DNA of 64,000 nucleotides from Daphnia pulex (taxonomy: Eukaryota; Arthropoda; Branchiopoda; Diplostraca; Daphniidae): NCBI RefSeq assembly GCF_021134715.1, contig NC_060026.1, positions 1,860,001-1,924,000 of the forward strand, given 5' to 3'. The translations under genes were made by a program, and so were the position numbers. Positions 27,560 to 39,696 of this stretch are shown here, piece by piece (position 1 is the stretch's first letter; each line of letters opens with the position of its first letter). The notes beneath the pieces are model-generated. The model worked only from the letters and a program-made list of their open reading frames with translations, made no database searches and was not told the origin of the DNA.

Positions 27560-28670
27560 TCACGTTTTGTAGTACTCGAGCAATTTCTCATCTTCTGGTT
27601 CGAAAATCTTCTTGTCTTTCAGGTTGACTACCCACCCAGGATTGAGACCGTAAAATATTTGTCGAGGATCTTTTCGTTCAAGCAGCATAGCAAGCTCTGG
27701 ATCGTTTTTCAAATCTGGTAGCTCATAACCGTATTTTTGTGCTAATTTAAAGCGCTCCAATGCGACCAAGTCGGGATCAGCCAAGTATCCTCGATTCCTG
27801 GGATCAGTGTAGTATTCAATCGCATCTTCTGGTGGCATTTGTCTCTTTGGTATGGGAATTCCTAAAAAAAAAATTACGTTTAAATTAGAGTTTATTTTTT
27901 TTTAAATTTAAGTGATTAATATGTTTTACCGCTAATGAAAAATTTCATGGGATCGCGCATAGCCAGTAAGGAAACCGGATCATAGAATGCAGTAGTTATG
28001 ACACCGCCGTTCCTTTCGATGGCTGCAATAACTTGCTCCGAAGCATGTTGCACTTCAATATTCACCTTACCCTTGAAATTGTCAAGGCCTTCATCAGTGA
28101 GTTGGAACCCAAACTGTTTTTCCAATGGAGATAACAGGAAAAGTTTCGAGTTGCACAGTGCAACCAAATCTAGAGGTTTAGAGGTATCCACTCGCCCAGT
28201 GTCAATCATTGTCTGCAGCTGCAGAAGGGAGATTGGTGGATATTCACGCTTCAAGCTGCAAGAAACATAAAATAGATTATAGAAATGCAAAGCAAACTAT
28301 TTGCAAATATGGTGAATGTAACACTTACTGGTGCCCTTTGTAGTACGGTTCTTTGGGGACTCTCAAGTAAAATGGATTGTTTCCCGTTTCATACCCAAGC
28401 CTCATGAAATTTTGTCTTTGACCTGAACCTTTGTTTCCAGCTCCATGTTTACCGCCCCCATATATTCCTCTTCCACGTTTTGGCTGAGACAAAAGATCAT
28501 GATGATGAAGATTTTATGCATTCAAGTTATTTTCTTTTTAAAGCGACATATACCTGTTTATAAGCCTTTGGGTTACTCTTCATATTTCCGAGAGAGAGTC
28601 GTGGTAGTGAGCGAAGTAAGTCGAGGGCTCGATCCGTACCAGACAACACTCGATTACCAGCACCTGCCAT
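27560..28670 (-). CDS. MRPL15: MRPL15 (uL15m), mitochondrial large ribosomal subunit protein
   Basis: Four exons (28670-28554, 28483-28329, 28255-27930, 27861-27560) give 299 residues; human has 296. The uL15 signature is present: [20 protein letters not shown], then the fold core with [20 protein letters not shown] and VITTAFYDP. The mitochondria-specific C-terminal extension follows ([44 protein letters not shown]). The N-terminus ([13 protein letters not shown]) is suitable for matrix import. It contributes to the 39S subunit near the peptidyl-transferase region. The start ATG at 28670 matches the family N-terminus. Confidence 0.94.
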
Positions 28671-29527
28671 TGCACGCGAAATTTCTTGCAAAGAGAAATG
28701 AAAATATTCAACCTTGTAAATGAAGGTTATTAGAAGGAAAGAAAAGGCACTTTCAAATTTTTTTTTTCAAACAAAGATGCGGTTTTATCGGTTTTCACCT
28801 AAGAAAAATCACACGACACTTTCTTGCGGTCGAATTCGTCTGCTCGAACAGCGTGAAATGACATCTAACGATCGGTTTCGCAGTTTCCAATATTTTTATT
28901 TTTAAAAATGCACAGTATGTTGTACTGTTGTAGAAGTTGATTATATCGATTCCAACTAAATGTTTAAATGTACAATCATTTCGAAAAGCATTCATTCAAT
29001 AATTAGTTACATAATCGTCAGTTGTTGTCCCTATTCCTAGGTGGCACTACGCGAGTCACGAAAATCGGGAGTCATTAAATGAAATCAGAAATAGAATCAA
29101 ACGATATCGCAACATCACTTTTGGAAATTTCAAAAAACACATTTATATACTAGGCCCTAAACGTAATAAAAATGCGGTCTCTATTAAAAAGACTGAACGC
29201 TCCACGAGGCGCAGTCGTGATGAGGCTATCCATTTCTTTTCACTTTCTTTTCTGAAAGCATCATTCCTTTCACATTATTTCCCCCGTCAAAATGTGTAGT
29301 GTGACCGTCATATGTGCGGTTCCACTTCTTTTGCTGTTTTGTTTTCCACTGCCTTGGTTTTAGGGACCGCCGACCATTGGTGTCGAACTCAATTTACAAC
29401 CGATCCATTCACAAAATCAAACATTTCCCATGACTTGTATTTTCCAATATCAACTGTCAAAACCAAACTCGAATATCATCACAGCAACAACAACAAAAAA
29501 GGCACAAACGTTCACTAAACAGTTGTC
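28671..29527. other. Spacer between RSKR and MRPL15
   Basis: About 850 AT-rich bases lie between the RSKR stop and the MRPL15 start, both on the minus strand. Short frames on both strands show no coding signature. Nothing recognised. Confidence 0.55.
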
Positions 29528-32500
29528 CTAATCGAAACTAATTGCAGCCTCGATTTCATCCGGAATACACCGGCGCTTTTCTCGTTGCTTGGCCAGCAAA
29601 GGGAAAGGATCCACCTGCAAAATAAAACAGGGAATGATGAACACCCATCCAATCCGGTGACCAAATCTCTTTTTTTTTTATTACGTCTGAAATTTTTATC
29701 AATGGCCGATTCATTCTTTCATTTTGTTTTTGACTTTTATCTGTCGGTGCAGTTGCCCGCACTGACATACTAGAAAACGCGTGAAAACTTTCAAAAAAAT
29801 TCAAACTCTGAAAGTACTAGAATCCTAGGGATGAAACTGGTTTCAGTTCTCAAAATTCAGGTTGGAGCCCCATGAGACAAAGCAATGCGTTGTGTTACGG
29901 TTTCCATGGCAACCGACTTGATAGTACTTGCAAATTGTATATAAAGTAACGTACCTTTTTGGAGCCAAGCGCTTCGAAATCAAAATGATGGTAGAAAGCG
30001 TGATTTTTCAACGTCCGTAGACTGCGGACTCGTTTCGGCGGATCGACGGTGAGGAGGCCGCGAATTAGCCGTCGGGCGGATTCACTGCTGCTCCCGCTGC
30101 TGCTATTCACGTCGTCCGATTCAAACTCTAGCGCGTGATCGGCACTCCCGCTGTCACTGCCAAATGGGAACTGCAATGAATAGAAATGAATAAAAATTTT
30201 TTTTTTAAATAAATAAATAAATAAAACAAAACCAAACAAATAAGGTTACCATAGATATATCTAATGCAATTCGGCATGGGCGAAAGCGACCTAAAAGCGC
30301 CACACGCAACGTCCTTGGGACATTTTCCGATTTCACGCGCGACGATAATTACTCGAGCTGCTCTCTCACACACAACAATCGACCAGTAGAAGAAGAAGAA
30401 AAAAAAGAAGATAAGAGCTCTACGACTTGCTGATTGGGACACCTGAAAACTGTGATTTTACTTCGTTTCTATGCCAACCAAAACGACGACCCCCCCTACA
30501 CATTACGACTTTCGCTTCAAGAAATGGCCATCGCTTGGCAAAAGTTGTAACGAGACAATCTTGATGGGCAATATAGAATTAAAATTTAAAACACAAAAAA
30601 TAAAAACGAGATTTGAAAGTCATGGAACGCTGGCGGGGGTATACGAGCGTGAAGAACCTCCCTAGTTGACATTCTTCCACATTCCTGAATTATTTGTACG
30701 TGCCATAAATTAAAATTTGGCTTTTTTTTTTCCTTCTTTACTCCAACCAAAAGTGAGTTGTAGTCTCTATACAATCACTTTGTCGTTGGGCTTGCCCGCC
30801 AGAAAAAATAATACTACTACACACACTTTTCACCCACACTCGAGTGGAGAAAAAGTACGCCCACCACCTCCTCCTCGGACGTGAGTGAGAACCAATCGGT
30901 TGCACAGGACTCGAGTTGAGAAACTTGCGCGTCTATAAAAGGCTCACGATGGCTCTTGTCCCAACAGTCAGTCGCTGAAACCCCAAACAAACTGGGACTA
31001 CCAAGAGTTTGATAGTATCGAGTGATAAAATTAAACCAACCCAAACCCCTACACACACCCCAATCATTCTAACGCAGGTACAATAATTCATGAATTGTTT
31101 TTTTATTTTTTCAAACTTTCTTATTAATTCCCTTCTAAATTACCCTAATTTAACCAAAAACCAACTGCATTTCGATGGATGCAGCTGTTCCAAAGAAATG
31201 GGATTTTATTTTTGTTTAAAATTGTTGCAAGTTAACATTGAACTTTCATTTTCACTGGGGCCAAACTGGAAGATTCACATTGTTGGCCACCTGTGAAGTA
31301 TAGTCAACCGTCAAGCTGTTGCTGGCCGATGTAGACGATCGATCATGAGCGCATGGCCAGCCAAGGGTTGGCTGAAAAAAAGTTATTTGTTTCTCAGACC
31401 GGTTAAGATGGTCGAATAGTGGATGGCATCTGTGTGCCAGGGATTGTTGTTGTAGTAGTCGTAGTATATGTTAAGCGTGTGCCCGCCACGAAGGTCACAT
31501 GCTCAAAGCGAAAAAGTGAAAGGAATATTACGACGACGGGCAGCAGCAGCTGGGCGAATCCTGTCCATTTGTTATTGGGGAGTTTTTATTCGTTTTTTCT
31601 AAACGCGGGAATTCAAATTTCAAACGAAAACAAAAACACATTTTCGCAGGTGGTGCGGGGTGGATGAAATTGTGCAATTGAAACTAGTACAATTGGAGGT
31701 GGTTTAAGGCGGTTCGAGTCCTGGATTGTTATCCCCATTGATTTCTGACCTGAATTTCAAACTCTATTTGGACAGCAGGTTGGAGAGAAAGAAAAGAAAG
31801 ATAAAAATGACAGTACTCAAGGCTACAATTCGAGTCTTGACTCTTTTGGCTTTGTCAATATCGCTGGCCAGCCCGTACCCGGTCGGCCGGCCACAAACGG
31901 CCGAGAATAAAGGAAGAGGAAGGTCCTACCCGTTGATCATCAGCCATTATTCCAACGTCAGGAATTCTAAATACGATTCACCGCCGGCCACCGAAGCAAC
32001 AACAACAACGACATCGACGACGACTACCCCCACCACCACCACAGCGGCCGCCGAGTCCACCGACCTCAAGGAAAAGGTCGAAGATGTCGACGATAAAAAG
32101 GCGTCGGCCAGTCTCGTGAATACTGATGAGGCCCAGCCAGCGGGAGATGCTGGAGATGAGTCAAAGTCTCAGCAGCAGAAAGTCGATGATGCAGCAACAA
32201 CAGCAGCGCCCAATATGGAAGCAGCTGACTCAGCCAGCGTAGCCAGAAACGAAAGTATTTCAGTCACAACCCAGGCAGTACCAGCAGCGACTCCGGAGGA
32301 TTCACTACTCGTTTCCAAGGTCAGTTTGGAGGCGGCAAATTCGAAAAATCTCAAATCATTCAAATACCAAACCAGTTTTTCCAACTCTTATTCTTTGAAA
32401 TTGACAGGCCCCTGAAGAAGTCCAGTCGCTGGAGGTCGCCATCGAAAAAGTCCAGGAAGAGGAGCCCAAGTCGGAGGGAACAGTGATAGAATCCGCCGCT

Positions 32501-35500
32501 TCAACTGGAGCGACAGCAAACGCCAAAGAGGAAGTACCGACGACGACAACCAGTTTGGCTGTCGAGGCTGATCAACCGGCTGCCCTTGGAGAAAGCGACA
32601 AATCAACGACGACAGACCCAGTCAAGACGCCCGAAATGGACACTGCGAAGGAGACGGAAAGTGTGGCAGCAGCAGTAGCCGAGAGTCTCACCAAGGAAGA
32701 ATCTGTCGACAAAGTCGCAGAAGAGACTGTCAAACCTTCAAACGACGAGGTGAAGGCGATCGAACCTGCTGCTGCTGACGTCGATCAAGTGAAGGTGGCG
32801 GCAGAAGCTGAGGCGGCCGTCACCGCCACTCGAGATGAGGCCGTCGAAAGTTCCAGGACCGGCTCATTGGCCAACGGAAAAGAGAAAGTGCGTGATTCAT
32901 TCTCCCCCCTTCGTCTACTTCAATCATGTAACCATTTTATTATTTTTTGGAACGCCAACAGACGGGCGAATTCTTCGAAGAAGATCGTTCGTTCAAGGAC
33001 AGAGCCGATCCCGAGCTGATTCTGGCCGCCATCCGATCCGGCGCTGCTGCCGCCCTGGGTGTTGAAGCCAAAACTCTGCCGGAGCGGATCGACGACGTCA
33101 CCAACGAGGGCGTCCGGCTGGAACGCGAGGACAACAAGAAGACGGCCGAGAAAAAGGAGAAGGAAAAGGAGAAATATCTGCTGGCCAAACCGTCCAAGGA
33201 GAAAAAACCGACCAAAGCCATCCCGAGCAACGATCCCGTCCAAGAGTACGACGACGTCATCACCAGGGGAGGCAAATCCAACGACGAAACGGAATCCACC
33301 ACAGACGCCGTTGTCGACGTGAGTCGAACCCATTTCTAACCATCGCTCAGTCATTTTTAATAAAATCAAATGTGGTTTTTAAAAACAGAAAGCTTTGACA
33401 GCCGAGGAGCCCATCACTTTTTCGCTGGTGCCTGACAATTACCCGGTGATTTTGCCCAGCGGAGAGTCGACTTTGAGCGACAAAGTGAAACCAGAAGATT
33501 TGGAAACGAAAACGGTCGACGAGGAACCCAAGACGATTAGCCTGGTGCCGAGCAACTACCCGGTCGTCTTGCCGAGCGGCGAGTCAACTCTGAGCGATCA
33601 AGTCAAACCAGAAGATTTGGTAATTTCAAAAAAATTTAATTAGCGCAGTTGAGAAAATTTCGCAACTGATTTTGGTGGTCGATTCCTACATTTCAATTTT
33701 AGAAATCTTCACCGACATCAGAGCAGCCAGTAACTGTTAGCAGCGTGCCGTCCAATTACCCGGTGGTTTTACCTAGCGGAGAATCGACTTTAAGTGATAA
33801 AGTGAAAACAGAAGTTTCGGTATTATAATTTTCACAAGAAAAAACAAGGTCGATTTTACAGAAATTCCTAATCATTTCTTCTGAATAATTACAGGAATCG
33901 CCAAAAGAAGTGAAAACTGGAGAGAAGTAGTGACAAAAAAAAAATTTCCTTATATAATCGTTATGTTGTAATAATGCGAGTTGATTCGGGAAAAATTGTG
34001 TAGGGATTTAAAAAAAAAAGCCGCAATTTATGTTACTAAAGTTTCAGATACTATAAGCTTTCATTTTACCTTTTAAGAATGCCGGAAAAAAACAAAAACA
34101 TGATCGCAATCCTGATTATTTCATTGCGTGTTCGACCGAAATCTGGCGCATTTTGAACGCAGATTTTTTTGAAAAAGAAAACCCCTAGCTCTCTTCAACA
34201 ATCTTCCCTCCTCATATTATTGCAGTGTTGTCATGTATGAATTTTTTTTTTTTTTTTTTAGTTTGTAAACAGATCATACGAGCCGTTGAAAGTCTTGGGA
34301 AATTTTTTTTTTTTTTAAATAAGACTGGCGAATTATAATAAACATAAATCTGATGATGTGAAATATATATAATAATAACCCCTTCCTACACTTGATGGAT
34401 TACCGAGTTATTTCACGATGAATCAAGAATGTCAAGGATATCGCACAAACTCCCACCCAAATCGCCGGTGGATATTTAAAAAGCGTACGATTCGCAAACA
34501 AGAATGGGAAATATTCGAAGTAAAGTGGAATTCTTTTACCTTGCCTTGAAGCAGAGCGTAGAACAAAATGCCCAGCGACCACCAGTCAACCGAGTGCGTG
34601 TAAGGCTCTGGCCGCAAAATTTCCGGAGCTTCCAGCCATGATGGATTGGCAACATGAAAAATAATGGAGAACAAAAAAAAAATTTTTTAAACACGAAACA
34701 GTTTCGTGGAAGACCATTCGTGAATTAAACATACCCATGTACTGTCGAGTGCCGCATATTGTATGGCATCGATCTCCAAAGGATAACCATTTAGACAGCC
34801 CAAAATCGATCAATTCTGCAAGTAACAAAAAATTCAAATTGAATTATAATTTGGCGATCATTTAAAATTTGATTTCGAGGATTTACTTAAATGTCCACTG
34901 CCATCTATCAAAAGGTTCTCCATTTTCAGATCCCTGTAGATGATACCGGCATTGTGAAGGAAATCTGTCGATAATTAAAAAAGAAATGAATAAGTAAAAC
35001 TTTAATAAAAAATGTTAATGATTAATTTGAATAGCTTACCTAATACTAGGGCTACTTCAGCCACATAAATTTTGATCAAATCCTCGTGGAAACTTCCGCT
35101 ATTTTGCCAGATCTGTTGCAGATCTCCGCCTTCAATGAAATCTGTCACTTTAAAATTCAAAGAGGGAAAAGCAAATAAAATTAGTGGACAGGCCAAAATT
35201 TTAAAAAAGAAGGACAACGCGAGTATAAACAAGCTCAAATTTCTGCGCAAATCCTCGAAAGAAAATCAAACAGAATCATCAATAAAACACTAGACGGCGT
35301 GACCTTGTATCTAATAGTAGAGTGATGGATAAAACTAGCGATGTCTAGAAGAGATAGAATTTCGTGATCACCGCGGGGACTTGACTACTAAACAGCCGTG
35401 ATGGTTCGTAAAAACCACATTCGCGGAAGTGGCAAATATTAAAAAAGGCTATTGGCTACTTTTTGGTTTTTATTTTTAAAGTGCGAAGGCACCTGTTGGA

Positions 35501-36303
35501 AAAACTAAACCCACTTTCAAAAGACCTTGACTGCCCTCGTCGCCGTACATTCCTTGAGAACTCTACTGAACATGTGTTTTTTTTAAAGGTGAAATTACAC
35601 TAAAGACTAAACCTACCTATAAAGAGATTCCTTTTGTTCTGCCAACGGAACGGACCGTGAACGAGAAACGGGTGGTGATCACACATCACTTGTATTTGAG
35701 CTTCAGTTTTGACTTGGTGGACAAGGTTTTCTTTGAATATCTGCGAGATAAATTGTACGTTTTAAACGATAATGAGAATTCTAAATTCGTGATTAGCTTG
35801 TCGACCCACCATAGATTTGGACATAATTTTCATGGCATAATTCTTGGCATCATCCTTGTGAATGACTTGAAGGACTTTTCCAAAGGCTCCTGATGAGACT
35901 ACCGATATCACCTGCATGAGAAAACTTTTGTAATATAGGTTCTTGTTTAATGGATAATTGAGTACCATACATTGAAAGAATGTTCAGATGTTCCAGATCT
36001 GATTGGGAATTCTGGAAAGAATGGAACTTCATGATTGGGAAGTGGCCACACTGTTTTGGCTTGTGAGTAGTTGGTCTTCTTCCGGCTCTTTAAGAAAGTT
36101 CTCCCATTATTCACTCTGAAGCTCGCAAGTGGATCGTAAAAAAAGTGTGACAATGATTTCTCTTCAAAGTCAGGATGACTAACAGCCTGTAGAAAACGAA
36201 AAGAGGATGAATCAAATGATAACCTTGGCACTCTGACCTTAAACTGCACAAAAAGGGTATGACTCACATCACATGTTTCCTGGTGAGTGGCTCGGTTTCC
36301 CAT
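29528..36303 (-). CDS. RSKR: S6KL / RSKR, AGC-family protein kinase
   Basis: Ten exons (36303-36268, 36186-35971, 35911-35810, 35740-35617, 35147-35040, 34964-34887, 34815-34735, 34628-34540, 30170-29955, 29614-29528) encode 378 residues. The start MGNRATHQ gives a glycine-2 suited to N-myristoylation. The [17 protein letters not shown] segment is shared with human RSKR (SgK494) and fly S6KL. Kinase motifs are complete: SSGAFGKV loop (G92-G95), AMK lysine (K112), YRDLKMEN (D207), IDFG (D225), and [12 protein letters not shown]. No AGC hydrophobic motif follows, so it ends soon after the kinase domain. Fly S6KL acts at neuromuscular synapses; the role here is inferred. Intron 8 (30171-34539) is 4.37 kb and contains an opposite-strand gene. 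No 5' exon was confirmed upstream of 36303. Confidence 0.88.
30934..30972 (+). promoter_or_regulatory. TATA/initiator promoter of the nested gene
   Basis: TATAAAAG lies at 30934-30941. An arthropod-type initiator, TCAGT within ACAGTCAGTCGC, is at 30968-30972, the expected 30 bases downstream. A first, untranslated exon would run to the donor AACGCAG|GTACAA at 31077/31078. This is one of the best core promoters in the window. Confidence 0.75.
31807..33930 (+). CDS. Secreted Ala/Thr/Glu/Lys-rich repeat protein nested in the RSKR intron
   Basis: Six exons, all phase 0 (31807-32319, 32408-32887, 32962-33318, 33389-33619, 33703-33819, 33895-33930), encode 577 residues. [20 protein letters not shown] is a clear signal peptide. 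It is followed by a proline/tyrosine stretch, a threonine run (about 60-78) suited to O-glycosylation, and a long acidic, disordered middle (about 80-330). A charged helical stretch follows ([14 protein letters not shown]). The C-terminus has three repeats containing [15 protein letters not shown] and a KPEDL-type ending (first copy [15 protein letters not shown]). I do not recognise the family; it could be a cuticular, matrix or peptide-precursor protein. An ATG-less upstream in-frame part (31726-31806) is outside the likely coding start. It is transcribed opposite to its host gene. Confidence 0.75.
33400..33819 (+). repeat. Three in-frame copies of a 40-60 residue repeat
   Basis: Copies centre on 33439, 33556 and 33754 and encode the shared core [18 protein letters not shown] preceded by ISLVP or SSVP. 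The first two copies are in one exon, the third in the next. Confidence 0.85.
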
Positions 36304-38553
36304 TTTCCAACTGACACCAACTCGTCTGAAACGGTCTTATGATACAATGCAGACAAAACATATCAATGAATAGGCAAAGAAACTGTTTCGACTCATTGCA
36401 AGCGGACGGATTTTGAAAGCAGCAGCTGGTGTTACAGACGACGACGTCCTGTAAAAACAAAAGGAAACTAATTTCGTCACGTTTGACTCATCATCCGGTT
36501 CATATAATTTTTAAGCGTCACATCAAAAGAAGAAAAAAAATTTTTTGGTGTCACCTCTCATGCGAATCCCAAATACGTCATGGAATAACAATGACACACT
36601 TTACGGGTGACAATGCAGAAATATCTACAAAAGAAATAAAATAGGACGACAACAACAAAAAAACGACGTTTCTAAATTCCACGCAAAATCTATTGGGCGG
36701 ATTCGTCTGCTATTCTCCGAAACGACATCTAGCGGCCAAAAAAGCAAATAACTTGCAACGGAAAAAACACACAAACAATCAACGCTTTCTTTTAATAGAA
36801 ATCCCGATCGTGCTGATCGCATATTTCCAGGACCCACAAATACAATAAAGAAAGAAAAAAAAAACACATAAGGGGGCGACAAATGGCCGTGTGTGCAACC
36901 GCAATGAATAGAAAGAAGAGCTGAACAGAGGAGAGAGAGACCGCCCGGTTGCTTTTCATTTTTTTTTTGTCTAACTTCCATCACACACACATTTATTATT
37001 ATTTTGCGTCTACGTCACGACCATCTGGCCGTTGATTGTGAGTAGTTGGTATGTGTGCGCTACCCGTTGTTGCACATGTCGTCCAACACTTCCCTTTTTG
37101 ATACATACACAGTTGTGTGTGTATCTCTAATGAAAAAAATTTGTCCAGCTGTCGATATCCCCAAATAGTCCGGCGGCCCGCAGCCGCAACTGCTAACGAT
37201 GATCTACATATGGCACTCTCTGCGCGCACAGCACACGGCCATCGGCTCACATTTGGCGGTTAGAAAAATATAAAAAAAAATTAAGAATCAATTTTTTAGT
37301 TTTTTTTCAATTCCATTTCGAAATGGTGCGCCCAAGGCCTATATCCATTAAATTGTCCTTGTTCACAATGTCAGCAGCCGCACGGCGTTTTTTGAACGAG
37401 ATGGTCGTTTGCAGATGGTCGCGGTCCCGCTGTCGTTTTCCCAAATGATATCGCAGATGGCGCCAAAAAGATTTTTATGTATTTTTCCGTTGACCGCCAC
37501 CTTTAAAAAAAGAAAGAAATAAATAAACAACACCTGTGTGCGTGCACAGCCACGGTCAAATTTTCATTCACTAGCGTCCGTATAATATTTGCATAAATTA
37601 ACAAATTGAAAAACAATGGCTTCGAAAAATTCAATCTGGCGCCTTGATTGTCGACTGCTGTGGCGTCGATTGTGTCGTCATCTAAACCGTTTTGATTTCT
37701 TTTTTTCGCCAACGGTTATATGAGGATGATGAGGCTTGATGATGCACAGGCACGACAGATGTGATGGCGGATAAAGAGGGGGGGGAATTTCAATCGAGTC
37801 AGATGTCTTTCTAGTAGAATGGGGGGACTCGATTTTGGAGTTTTTTTTTCCGTTGGGCAAAAACGACGCCACCTGGGTAGCCCATTGATCGCCTCAATTT
37901 ATTATTTCCAAACGCCAAATAAAAAAAAAATAAAATTGTTTCCAATTGTTTCGCTTTCTATTTGAATATTCAACCGCACGCGGGAAATTTGAAAATAATT
38001 ATTTTCCTTTTATTTTCTTCAATTTTCTCGGGATATTTAAGAGTTGCACGTGACACCTGGCATGACGACGATAAAAATATTCACGACAAACAAAAAAAAA
38101 AATGATAAAAAATTCCCGCAAACGCGCCAAAAAAAATTTGTTTTTAAAAATTTCTTCAAAAAAACTGTCAATAAGACTGAAAATGATATCCCCGGTCGGT
38201 CCGGTTGATATCAATAATGATGATGAATGGTGAAAAAAAAAGTCTTAAACGGCAATAGAAGAGAACACAAGTAGTATCGGATTGTAATTCTTTCAAGACG
38301 GCCCCGACTGTTTGGTGCCAAGTGTTTTTTCTTTCCCTTAAAAGAAAAAAGAGACTCCCGCCCACTTCTGGCGCAAAGCAAAAGGGCTGTGTGTGTGTGT
38401 TTCTCCCAGAGCCATTGAGCATATCATGTCCGCCATTGGAATAATAAAACCGGCTCCTTTTTCCTCCTCCTTGAAAGAACCCTCGCACACACACAGCTGA
38501 GCTCATATTAGAAAAAGGAGAAACTTGGCGCTGCTGCCGCTGCTGCTGGGTCC

Positions 38554-38581
38554 TGGCGACAGCCAGTCTGGCCTGCACCTG
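38554..38581 (+). promoter_or_regulatory. Composite motif copy a (TGGCGAC-N15-CACCTG)
   Basis: TGGCGAC at 38554-38560, then AGCCA, GTCTG at 38566-38570, and CACCTG at 38576-38581. GGCGAC-N5-GTCTG fits exactly the published Drosophila Mad/Medea silencer-type consensus GRCGNC-N5-GTCTG. Confidence 0.6.
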
Positions 38582-39020
38582 CAAACTCGGAAAAATAAAA
38601 AAAATAAAATAAAAACGGACGACCTCCTTTGGCTCCTTAAGAAATGTTTTTCTTTTTTTCTTTTTTTCTTAGTCGATGGCGTTACAGTTTTTCTTCTTCT
38701 TCAGTTTCACGACACTCAATATTTTTTTGGTTTTTTTAAATTTTTTGGCAAGTGTCCAATCATCTGTCGCTTAGATAATAATAGAATTGTATAAACAAGT
38801 TTGGAAAAAAAAAACTCGTTGGAAACTGCTGGCCGGATCTCGACCAGAGTTTCCGCAATCAGTGAAAGAGAAAAAATATTTATGCGTGACCTTTGACACA
38901 CGGCCACAAGTGCGTGTTAAATGGTGACCCCCCTCGCCGACACTCAACTAAATAAAAAACCCCAAGAAAGAAAAATAAGAAAAAAAGAATCTCTCAGAGA
39001 TTCTATGAGGCAGACAGCGG

Positions 39021-39048
39021 TGGCGACAGACTGTCGGCTGTACACCTG
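39021..39048 (+). promoter_or_regulatory. Composite motif copy c (TGGCGAC-N15-CACCTG)
   Basis: TGGCGAC at 39021-39027, then AGACT, GTCGG at 39033-39037, and CACCTG at 39043-39048. The spacing is identical to copy a; the Smad half-site is GTCGG instead of GTCTG. Confidence 0.55.
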
Positions 39049-39668
39049 CATTTTCTGGTGCTGGGGCACGTTGTTATACACAGACTGACTCTCCTACCTT
39101 TAGCGCTAGCTAGGCTAGACATAGCCCCGGCTAGAGAATATAAGAAAGAAGAGATCAACCTGGCGCCACATTGTCTGAGAATGTTTATGTATACAAACCC
39201 CTTGGAGAGTTTTGATGTGCTACCTTCTTCTTCTTCTTCATCTTATGGGGGGGATGGATGGACACGGGCTCTTATTTTTATTTCTACCTGTGTCTTTCTC
39301 TATATACCTGAGGGATGAAAAAAAGAATCTTTTTTTCTGTAAAATGTGACACCTTTTCGGTAATCAGGCGCGCCAGTAGTCGATTTTTAGATTTTTTGGG
39401 GGGTTCAATTTGTTTCTATCCAATTTCTTGGTTTATTTTATAAACCCCTCACAAAATCAGGTATTACATGTACGAATTAAATTTAAAAAAAAAGAATGTG
39501 AACCTGTGATTATTCGAGATTGATCGCCCAGCAGTGTGTCTATCCCACAAGAGTCCCATTTTTGGGTAGTTGGTGTAGTAGTGCTGCGCATATATAGAAA
39601 ATTATATTATTTTTTTGCTGGCCACATCTTCTCCTTCTCGGCTAGGATATAAGAGCCTTGAGGGAAAT

Positions 39669-39696
39669 CAGGTGTTCGCCAGTCGGGCTGTCGCCA
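39669..39696 (-). promoter_or_regulatory. Composite motif copy d (TGGCGAC-N15-CACCTG, reversed)
   Basis: Read on the minus strand: TGGCGAC (39696-39690), AGCCC, GACTG, and CACCTG (39674-39669). The 15-base spacing is kept although the orientation is reversed and flanks differ. Confidence 0.55.

Noticed and set aside
32920..33369. Antisense frames opposite the nested secreted gene
   Set aside because: Shadows of a repetitive, stop-poor coding strand; composition is the reverse of the acidic repeats.
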